Shown here one piece after another: positions 1 to 5,760 of a stretch of 5,760 nucleotides of DNA (positions are counted from its first letter, which is position 1; the number at the start of each line of letters is the position of its first letter). Location: assembly GCA_947254465.1 (NCBI GenBank), contig CAMYEU010000114.1:1-5760 (forward strand), in the 5' to 3' direction. The DNA comes from an uncultured Gemella sp. GTDB lineage: Bacteria > Bacillota > Bacilli > Staphylococcales > Gemellaceae. Under the pieces are notes generated by a model, which saw nothing but the letters and a program-made list of their open reading frames with translations, did not search any database and was not told the origin of the DNA. A program made the position numbers and the translations under genes.

Positions 1-312
1 ATTAAGAATTGTTTTTTTATATTTTTCTAAGAAGTACGGTGAAATAATTCTCATATATCCTGCTAAAAATATATAATCTAAATCTTTAACTTTCTCAAAA
101 ATTACACTTTCATATACTTCTTTTGACTCAAAATCTTTCGCAGAGAATATAAATACCTTAATATTTCTATCATGTGCTTTTCTAATAACTGCTGCATCTT
201 TTCTATCGCACACTAAAAGCTCAATTGATATTTTATCTTTTAATCTTTCATCATCAGCAATTTTTTCGAAATTACTTCCTGTTCCTGATGCAAATATCGC
301 TACTTTCTTCAT
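1..312 (-). CDS. purN: Phosphoribosylglycinamide (GAR) formyltransferase, 3'-truncated by the window edge
   Basis: Transfers the formyl group of 10-formyltetrahydrofolate to GAR, giving FGAR, step 3 of the pathway. I translated this myself from the ATG at 310-312: an open frame of 104 codons beginning MKKVAIFASGTGSNFEKIA runs off the left edge with no stop. The phosphate-binding loop ASGTGSNF (8-15) and the folate-site segment LAGYMRIIS (83-91) are clear. The last complete codon is Asn104, which aligns with the catalytic Asn106 of the Escherichia coli enzyme (in its LLNIHPSLLP segment); the catalytic His and Asp should lie just outside. The family is about 185-210 residues, so about half is visible. 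The ATG overlaps the purM TGA as ATGA. The Shine-Dalgarno is weak (GTGGAA about ten bases upstream), so expression probably depends on coupling to purM translation. Confidence 0.95.
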   Translation of the reverse strand, partial: MKKVAIFASGTGSNFEKIADDERLKDKISIELLVCDRKDAAVIRKAHDRNIKVFIFSAKDFESKEVYESVIFEKVKDLDYIFLAGYMRIISPYFLEKYKKTILN

Positions 313-1313
313 ACTATTTCTATTCCACTTTCATCTGTTACTTCACCAAGGACAAATGCGTTATCTATCAATGATAGAGTTTTATCTACATCTTCCTTGT
401 TTACTATTAATACCATACCTACACCCATATTAAAGATGTGATACATTTCTTCTTCATCAATCTTACCTTTTTCTTGAAGATACTTGAATATCTCGGGTAC
501 TTCATATGAACTTTTATCAATCTTCATACCTAGTCCATCTTTTAAAGCACGAGGTAAATTCTCATGGAAACCTCCCCCAGTAATATGAGCTATTCCTGCT
601 ACTTTAACCTCTTCTAGTACTTTCAGTACTTCTTTTACATAGATTTTAGTAGGTGTTAATAAAGTTTTTCCTACTGTACTTCCGTTAAATTCTTCGTTTA
701 AGCTAATATTATTATCTCTTAAAATTTTTCTTACTAAAGAGAATCCATTAGAATGTACTCCACTTGACGGTAGACCTATTACTACTTGACCTGCTTTAGT
801 ATTTTCTGTACTTAATAATAGTTCTTTTTCCTGAGCTCCTACGCAGAATCCTGCAATATCGTATTCCCCGTCTTCATAAAATCCTGCCATCTCAGCAGTT
901 TCTCCCCCGACTATCGCACATCCTGCTTGAACACAACCTTCAGCAACCCCTTCAACTATTGCTTCTACTTGCTCAGGATAGTTTTTACCTACTGCTAGAT
1001 AATCTAGGAAAAATAATGGAATCGCACCTTGAGCTAGTATATCATTGGCACACATCGCCACAACATCGATACCGATAGTATTATGAATATCTAATTCGAA
1101 TGCAAGTTTTAATTTTGTACCTACGCCATCAGTTCCACTAACTAATACAAGATTTTTAAAGTTATAACTACTAAGGTCGAATACTCCACCAAAACCACCT
1201 ATTGCAGACATCATACCAAGATTTTTAGTACGTGCTACGTGTTTTTTAATACGTTCAACACTTTCATAACCTGCTTGTAAACTTACACCACTTTCTTCAT
1301 ATTTTTTACTCAT
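309..1313 (-). CDS. purM: Phosphoribosylformylglycinamidine cyclo-ligase (AIR synthase)
   Basis: Closes the imidazole ring: FGAM + ATP to AIR, step 5, directly using the product of PurL from the same operon. At 334 residues it is close to the usual 340-350. It belongs to the same ATP-binding superfamily as the PurL synthase domain. Visible blocks are the glycine-rich region AIGGFGGVFDL (37-47), GTDGVGTKLKLAFE (60-73), the metal/ATP-binding GIDVVAMCANDIL (81-93), VGGETAEMAGFY (135-146), GLPSSGVHSNGFSLVR (180-195), HITGGGFHENLPRAL (243-257) and NMGVGMVLIV (295-304). All conserved segments are present and in order. The start MSKKYEESGV fits the family N-terminus and follows an AGAGGGG Shine-Dalgarno; the ATG overlaps the purF stop as TAATG. 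The TGA stop lies inside the purN start as ATGA. Nothing is unusual in the protein itself. Confidence 0.97.
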   Translation of the reverse strand: MSKKYEESGVSLQAGYESVERIKKHVARTKNLGMMSAIGGFGGVFDLSSYNFKNLVLVSGTDGVGTKLKLAFELDIHNTIGIDVVAMCANDILAQGAIPLFFLDYLAVGKNYPEQVEAIVEGVAEGCVQAGCAIVGGETAEMAGFYEDGEYDIAGFCVGAQEKELLLSTENTKAGQVVIGLPSSGVHSNGFSLVRKILRDNNISLNEEFNGSTVGKTLLTPTKIYVKEVLKVLEEVKVAGIAHITGGGFHENLPRALKDGLGMKIDKSSYEVPEIFKYLQEKGKIDEEEMYHIFNMGVGMVLIVNKEDVDKTLSLIDNAFVLGEVTDESGIEIV

Positions 1314-2764
1314 TATATTCTACCCCTCTCTTTAAGAAACTCTTTTTGAATATCCGTCATTGAATTAACATAACTTTCTTCATAATCGTATAGCCCAGCA
1401 CTATAGTCTCCGTTGTAACACTCCATACATAAACCTGAATATGGTGCATCATAGTTTAAACCAATAGAATCTATTAATCCTTGTTCACTTAGGAATCCTA
1501 GTGAATCAGCTCCAATAATTTCACAGATTTCCTTAGTTGTTTTATTAGCTGAAATAAGTTCTTCCGTAGTAGAAATATCTATACCATAAAAACTAGGGAA
1601 TAATATCGGTGGACATGCGATTCTTACGTGTACTTCTCTTGCTCCCGCTTCTTTTAACATTTTCACTATTCTTTTACTAGTAGTACCTCTAACTATCGAA
1701 TCATCGACTAAGACGATACTCTTACCTTGTACGACACCTCTAACCGCAGATAGTTTCATTCTTACTCCTTGTTCACGAAGTTCTTGAGTAGGTTGAATAA
1801 ATGTACGAGCTACATATTGATTTTTAATTAGTCCCATTTCATAAGGAAGTCCACTTTCTTCTGCGTATCCACTCGCCGCTGATAAAGATGAGTTAGGTAC
1901 CCCAATTACCATATCTGCATCTGGTGTAGGTTGTTCTTTAGCAAGCGTACGTCCTGTTCTTTTTCTAGCACTATGCACGTTAATACCCGCTATATTCGAA
2001 TCAGGTCTAGCGAAATATACATATTCCATCGCAGCTATAGATACTTGTGTGTCTTCAGTATATTTTTCTATTCTAATGCCTTTATCGTTAATAGTGACTA
2101 GCTCTCCAGCACCTACATTACAAACAAACTCTGCTCCTACTATATCCAATGCACAAGTCTCACTTGCCGCTACGTATGCTCCATTTTTCATCTTACCTAT
2201 AGCTAAAGGTCTAAAGCTATTTGGATCTACCGCACCGTAAAGGGTTCTTTCAGTTAATACAAGATATGTAAATCCACCTTTTATAATATTAAGACTTTCT
2301 TTAAGCTGCTCTTTAAAGTTTTCTTTTTTGCTTCTTCTAATAAGATGAATAAGTACTTCCGTGTCTGAAGAAGAATGGAATATTGCACCTTGTTGTTCTA
2401 ATTCTTTTCTTAGAGTTTTAGCATTAATTAAGTTACCGTTATGACAAATACCAACACTCATGTCGTAGAAATGAAATAGAAATGGTTGGATATTTTGGAT
2501 ACTATTGCTACCGCTAGTCGCATATCTAACATGACCAATAGCGCTATTACCTACTAATCTTTCTAGTTTTTCCTTATCTCGAAATACTTCTGACACTAAC
2601 CCTAGGTCACGATGTCCTCTTAATTTAGTCCCCTCTTTAGAAACTATTCCTGCTCCTTCTTGACCTCTATGTTGTAGACTATGTAACCCAAAGTAAGTCA
2701 CATTGCTTGCTTCAGGATGTCCCCAAATACCAAATACTCCACATTCTTCATTAAGACTACGCAT
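1313..2764 (-). CDS. purF: Amidophosphoribosyltransferase (glutamine PRPP amidotransferase), committed first step
   Basis: Transfers ammonia from glutamine to PRPP to make 5-phosphoribosylamine; it is the committed and feedback-regulated step. The 483-residue precursor starts MRSLNEECGVFG: a 7-residue propeptide is expected to be cleaved before Cys8, which becomes the N-terminal nucleophile. The Ntn amidotransferase domain (8 to about 240) shows LHSLQHRGQEGAG (27-39), HVRYAT (78-83), HNGN (108-111) and SSDTEV (132-137). The phosphoribosyltransferase domain shows ARPDSNIAG (252-260), GVPNSSLSAASGYAEESGLP (288-307), TFIQPTQELREQGVRMKLSA (321-340) and the PRPP loop VLVDDSIVRGTTS (351-363). Against the Bacillus subtilis enzyme, which holds a 4Fe-4S cluster on four cysteines, the first two positions are Ala244 and Ser391; only Cys446 and Cys449 remain, so a cluster is doubtful. 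Start chosen on a strong Shine-Dalgarno and the conserved LNEEC context. Overlaps purC by 8 bases and purM by one. Confidence 0.97.
   Translation of the reverse strand: MRSLNEECGVFGIWGHPEASNVTYFGLHSLQHRGQEGAGIVSKEGTKLRGHRDLGLVSEVFRDKEKLERLVGNSAIGHVRYATSGSNSIQNIQPFLFHFYDMSVGICHNGNLINAKTLRKELEQQGAIFHSSSDTEVLIHLIRRSKKENFKEQLKESLNIIKGGFTYLVLTERTLYGAVDPNSFRPLAIGKMKNGAYVAASETCALDIVGAEFVCNVGAGELVTINDKGIRIEKYTEDTQVSIAAMEYVYFARPDSNIAGINVHSARKRTGRTLAKEQPTPDADMVIGVPNSSLSAASGYAEESGLPYEMGLIKNQYVARTFIQPTQELREQGVRMKLSAVRGVVQGKSIVLVDDSIVRGTTSKRIVKMLKEAGAREVHVRIACPPILFPSFYGIDISTTEELISANKTTKEICEIIGADSLGFLSEQGLIDSIGLNYDAPYSGLCMECYNGDYSAGLYDYEESYVNSMTDIQKEFLKERGRI
1323..1329 (-). promoter_or_regulatory. Ribosome binding site of purM
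   Basis: AGAGGGG on the minus strand lies nine bases before the purM ATG, within the last codons of purF (encoding the C-terminal ERGRI). It supports the start at 1313 and coupled translation through the TAATG junction. Confidence 0.75.
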
Positions 2765-3458
2765 TTTTTAATCTCCTTAAAACTTCTTCATAAGCTTCCA
2801 TTACAGAACCTAAATCTCTTCTAAATCTGTCTTTATCTAATTTCTCATTTGTATCTTTATCCCAAAGACGACACGTATCTGGAGAAATTTCATCAGCTAG
2901 AATTATTTCACCGTCTTTAGTTTTTCCGAATTCAATTTTGAAGTCAACTAGTACTAAGTTTGCAGCCAAGTACAATTTTTGTAGTAGTTCGTTGATTTTT
3001 AAAGCTTGGGTTCTGATGTTTTCTAACTCTTCTTCTGTAACGATTTCTAATGCCACTGCATGATCATTGTTAATTAGCGGATCATTTAGTTCATCATTTT
3101 TATAACTTAACTCAAAGACTGGTTTTTTTAATTTTTTCCCTTCTTCAAGTCCATATTTTTTTGCCATAGAACCAGCTACTATATTACGAACAATTACTTC
3201 TAAAGGAATAATAGTAACGTGCTTACAAATCTGATCTGTTTCATTGACTTTTCTAATAAAGTGAGTTTTTACACCTTGTTTTTCTAGGTATTCAAAGATT
3301 AGTGAAGTAATTGTATTATTGAATACTCCTTTACCTTCAAATTCTTCTTTTTTCACACCATTAAAGGCAGTAGCACTATTTTTATAATGCACATAAATCT
3401 CATCATTATTTTCACATTCGAACAGTTGTTTAGCTTTTCCTTCGTATAAAAGTTTCAT
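2757..3458 (-). CDS. purC: Phosphoribosylaminoimidazole-succinocarboxamide (SAICAR) synthase
   Basis: Joins CAIR to aspartate using ATP to give SAICAR, step 7 of IMP synthesis, in the cytosol. The 233-residue protein has the usual length of the stand-alone bacterial enzyme. Visible signatures are the N-terminal nucleotide-binding stretch YEGKAKQ (5-11), the first family signature IPLEVIVRNIVAGS (84-97), NDPLINNDHA (125-134), the second signature LVDFKIEFG (170-178) and DEISPDTCR (189-197). No key block is missing. The ATG overlaps the purL stop as TAATG, with a purine-rich Shine-Dalgarno inside the end of purL, so this start is secure. The gene ends with TAG inside the first codons of purF, an 8-base overlap. 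Its sequence style (for example AGSMAKKYGLEEGKKL) looks more clostridium-like than staphylococcal to me; that is an impression from memory, not an alignment. Confidence 0.97.
   Translation of the reverse strand: MKLLYEGKAKQLFECENNDEIYVHYKNSATAFNGVKKEEFEGKGVFNNTITSLIFEYLEKQGVKTHFIRKVNETDQICKHVTIIPLEVIVRNIVAGSMAKKYGLEEGKKLKKPVFELSYKNDELNDPLINNDHAVALEIVTEEELENIRTQALKINELLQKLYLAANLVLVDFKIEFGKTKDGEIILADEISPDTCRLWDKDTNEKLDKDRFRRDLGSVMEAYEEVLRRLKNA
2773..2778 (-). promoter_or_regulatory. Strong ribosome binding site of purF
   Basis: AAGGAG, part of TAAGGAGAT on the minus strand, sits eight bases before the purF ATG and inside the end of purC. It is the best match to the anti-Shine-Dalgarno in the window. 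It fixes the purF start at 2764, and with it the very short 7-residue propeptide. Confidence 0.85.
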
Positions 3459-5760
3459 TATTTTCTTCCCCCTTTGAAGTAGTTCACTCCATTTTTGAAT
3501 ATATCTTGTTTTACTTTAATTGTATTTGTTTTATATAATGTAGCTCCGTATCTTTCACTGTGCCCCATTTTTCCTAGGATAAGCCCATCTTCACTAACTA
3601 ATCCTTCAGTAGCTAGAACTGAGCCGTTAGGATTGAAGCGACCATTTAATGTAGCATTGCCATCGAAATCACTATATTGGAAAGCAACAAGATGTTTAAA
3701 TTTGTTAATATTAAGTCCTACAACTTTACCTTCACCATGACTGAACACTACTTCATGTTGATCTCCGATATTAAAATCTTGTAACCATGGAGAGTTAGTA
3801 TTAGCTACACGAGTAAAGGCTGTAGTTGAAATATGCTCATAACTATCATTTCTGTATAGTGTTAGGTCATCTTCTGCCAACTCTCTAACCTCACCATAAG
3901 GTAGCAACCCTGATTTAAGCAATGCTTGGAATCCATTACACACACCTAAGATTAATTTTTTCTGAGCAAGGTGTCTATGAATCGTATCTTTAACTTTTTC
4001 ATTTTTTAAGAAGTTTACAATATATTTAGCACTTCCGTCTGGTTCATCCCCACTAGAGAATCCTCCAGGGAACATAATTATATGAGATTCTTCAATAGCT
4101 TTTGTGAATTCTTCTATTGATTGCTCAATATCATTTTCACGTGTATTTCTAATAACTACTGTAATAGGTGTAGCACCCGCTTCTAAGAAGGCTTTTTCAC
4201 TATCGTACTCACAGTTTGTACCAGGGAATACTGGAATAACTACTTTTACATCTTCTACATATTCTGGATAATATTTTTTCTCTTTATATTCTGTATGAAG
4301 ATTTTCAACATTTCCTTTATCTTCATTTTGATATAATGGATAAACTTTATTTAGTGTTTTTGTGTATGCTTCGTAAATATCTTTATGCATAAACACTTCG
4401 TTATTAATTATAATTCTTTCACTAACTTTTCCTAATTTTTCAAACGGTAGTTCTACCGTTGCTTCTACTACAAGAGACGCTGGATCAAAGTTAAGAATGT
4501 TTTCTTTTTCAACTTCAAAACCAAGATCATTACCAAGTGACATTTTCACTAACGAAGCGGCAATGCTTCCTTCTTCTTGGACATAGGCAGATACTATCTT
4601 ACCTTCTTTAATATACTTATGAACAAGTTCATAATTTTCTAAAGTTTTCTTAATATCTGGATATCCTTTTTCATCTTTTTCTACAGGCACATAGTATAAT
4701 TTATTACCAACTTTTTTCAATTCAGGAGTTATTACATCAGCTATTTTTACAGGTGTACAAGCGAATGAAATTAATGTTTCAACTACATTTAAGTCATTGA
4801 AAGTACCTGACATACTATCTTTACCACCAATACTTGGTCTACCAATTTCTTTTTGAGCATAAATACTTCCTAATAAACTTTGAGTAACTTTACCCCATTT
4901 AGTACTATCAGTACCTAGTTTTTCGAAGTATTCTTGGAATGAGAAGTATAAGCTATCTTTATTTCCACCTACTGCGTAAACTTTTGCTACTGATTCTAAC
5001 ACCGCATAAATAGATGAAAGGAATGGTGAGTAGTAAGAAATTTTTGGAATAAATCCATAAGTTAAGATTGTCGCTGTATCACTTGTTGTATGTAATGTTG
5101 GTAAGGCTTGAACACTTGCTTGAACTGGTGTAAGTTTATGTTTACCAGCAAAAGGCATAAGAACTGTAGTTACACCAATTGACGAGTCGAATTTTTGTGC
5201 TAGACCTTTTTGACAAGTTACATTTAACTCACCTAACTCACTTAAGATATTTTCACGAGTAACTTCTTTATTTAAGAATGGATTAGCGGCAGTATTATCT
5301 TTCATCGTAACTGATGACCTTTGACGAACACCACTTGTTTCTAAGAAATCAGCACTCATATCAACAACTTTCTCATCGTTGTAATACATCTCTAAGCGAC
5401 GTCTATTAGTTACCGTAGCTACATGAGCGTATTCAATATTTTCTTTCTCACATTCACGAACAAATACATCGTAGTCTTTTTTATCTATCGCTACTGCCAT
5501 ACGTTCTTGAGATTCACTAGTAGCAAGTTCTGTCGCATTTAAACCTTGATATTTAGTAAGAACTTTTTCTAAATGAATTTCAATACCGTCAGAAAGTTCA
5601 CCGATAGCTACACAAACACCACCAGCACCGAAGTCATTACATTTTTTTATAAGTCTTGTAACTTCTGGTTTTCTAAATAAACGTTGTAACTTACGTTCTT
5701 CTGGAGCATTACCTTTTTGAACTTGGCTAGACATAGTATTTAATGAATCGTTAGTATGTT
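3458..5760 (-). CDS. purL: Phosphoribosylformylglycinamidine (FGAM) synthase, large single-chain type, 5'-truncated by the window edge
   Basis: Catalyses step 4 of purine synthesis: FGAR + glutamine + ATP to FGAM, in the cytosol. The frame stays open from the Met codon at 5734 to the right edge (complete codons read HTNDSLNT), so the gene starts outside the window; 766 complete codons are visible. Counting from the first (His, 5758), the fragment begins near the VQKGNAPEERK motif (12-22). CNDFGAGGV (40-48) and GKDSMSG (312-318) are synthase-domain signatures. After a charged linker (about 470-500) comes a class I glutamine amidotransferase domain from about residue 504: PGTNCEYDSE, then MFPGGFSSGDE, then the nucleophile elbow GVCNGFQ with Cys607 (codon 3938-3940), and C-terminal GHSER supplying His733 and Glu735. 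The triad looks complete. The family is usually about 1,240 residues, so roughly 475 N-terminal residues are missing. Because the amidotransferase is fused, separate purQ and purS genes should not be needed. The stop TAA overlaps the purC start by one base. Confidence 0.97.
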   Translation of the reverse strand, partial: HTNDSLNTMSSQVQKGNAPEERKLQRLFRKPEVTRLIKKCNDFGAGGVCVAIGELSDGIEIHLEKVLTKYQGLNATELATSESQERMAVAIDKKDYDVFVRECEKENIEYAHVATVTNRRRLEMYYNDEKVVDMSADFLETSGVRQRSSVTMKDNTAANPFLNKEVTRENILSELGELNVTCQKGLAQKFDSSIGVTTVLMPFAGKHKLTPVQASVQALPTLHTTSDTATILTYGFIPKISYYSPFLSSIYAVLESVAKVYAVGGNKDSLYFSFQEYFEKLGTDSTKWGKVTQSLLGSIYAQKEIGRPSIGGKDSMSGTFNDLNVVETLISFACTPVKIADVITPELKKVGNKLYYVPVEKDEKGYPDIKKTLENYELVHKYIKEGKIVSAYVQEEGSIAASLVKMSLGNDLGFEVEKENILNFDPASLVVEATVELPFEKLGKVSERIIINNEVFMHKDIYEAYTKTLNKVYPLYQNEDKGNVENLHTEYKEKKYYPEYVEDVKVVIPVFPGTNCEYDSEKAFLEAGATPITVVIRNTRENDIEQSIEEFTKAIEESHIIMFPGGFSSGDEPDGSAKYIVNFLKNEKVKDTIHRHLAQKKLILGVCNGFQALLKSGLLPYGEVRELAEDDLTLYRNDSYEHISTTAFTRVANTNSPWLQDFNIGDQHEVVFSHGEGKVVGLNINKFKHLVAFQYSDFDGNATLNGRFNPNGSVLATEGLVSEDGLILGKMGHSERYGATLYKTNTIKVKQDIFKNGVNYFKGGRK
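3468..3475 (-). promoter_or_regulatory. Ribosome binding site of purC
   Basis: AAAGGGGG on the minus strand lies nine bases before the purC ATG, inside the last codons of purL (encoding KGG near its C-terminus). Together with the TAATG junction it supports both the purC start and coupled reinitiation from purL. Confidence 0.75.

Noticed and set aside
2049..2240. Plus-strand open frame of 63 codons
   Set aside because: It lies entirely antisense within purF and shows no recognisable domain; it looks like a shadow of the conserved gene.
2310..2340. T-rich runs that could resemble terminator tails
   Set aside because: They are lysine-rich coding stretches (AAA/AAG codons) of purF in an AT-rich genome, and I saw no stable G+C-rich hairpin before them.
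3495..3740. Plus-strand open frame of 81 codons
   Set aside because: It is antisense within the amidotransferase domain of purL, with no recognisable domain; a shadow frame.
5732..5734. Met codon at 5734 as the true start of a 758-residue PurL
   Set aside because: No Shine-Dalgarno precedes it, the frame stays open to the window edge, and the Met lies inside a conserved block (SLNT-MSSQ-VQKGNAPEERK). The length might suggest the small PurL type, but the C-terminal amidotransferase domain shows it is the large type with its N-terminus missing.
1..5760. A hidden novel system, riboswitch, mobile element or RNA gene
   Set aside because: All positions belong to five overlapping purine genes with intact conserved motifs. 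There is no non-coding space, no inverted terminal repeats and no repeat array.

Overview
This window is a compact, entirely minus-strand segment of a de novo purine (IMP) biosynthesis operon from an AT-rich bacterium (roughly one-third G+C by eye). In transcription order, from the right edge to the left, the genes are purL (5' end outside the window), purC, purF, purM and purN (3' end outside the window). There are no intergenic gaps. Each junction is a short overlap: TAATG for purL/purC, 8 nt for purC/purF, TAATG for purM after purF, and ATGA for purN after purM. This points to one polycistronic message with translational coupling. The promoter, any PurR or guanine-responsive element and the terminator must lie outside the window.

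Region by region: 5760-3458 is the C-terminal part of the large single-chain FGAM synthase, carrying the later part of the synthase and the glutamine amidotransferase domain. 3458-2757 is SAICAR synthase. 2764-1313 is glutamine PRPP amidotransferase with a short cleavable propeptide. 1313-309 is AIR synthase. 312-1 is the first 104 residues of GAR transformylase, ending at its catalytic asparagine.

The genes supply step 1 (PurF), step 3 (PurN), step 4 (PurL), step 5 (PurM) and step 7 (PurC) of the pathway. The missing steps (PurD, PurE/PurK, PurB, PurH) would be expected in the flanks or elsewhere in the genome.

Taxonomy is inferred from protein style only. PurF looks very like remembered staphylococcal PurF, while the large fused PurL is the type I associate with streptococci and clostridia, and PurC also looks clostridium-like. 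A low-G+C Bacillota near the Staphylococcaceae, such as Gemella, would fit, but this is not proven.

I see no mobile element, RNA gene, CRISPR array, repeat or unexplained non-coding stretch. This is essentially an ordinary housekeeping operon. The points worth a second look are the loss of two of the four iron-sulfur ligand cysteines in PurF, the purL-purC-purF-purM-purN order, and the mix of a staphylococcal-like PurF with a fused PurL.
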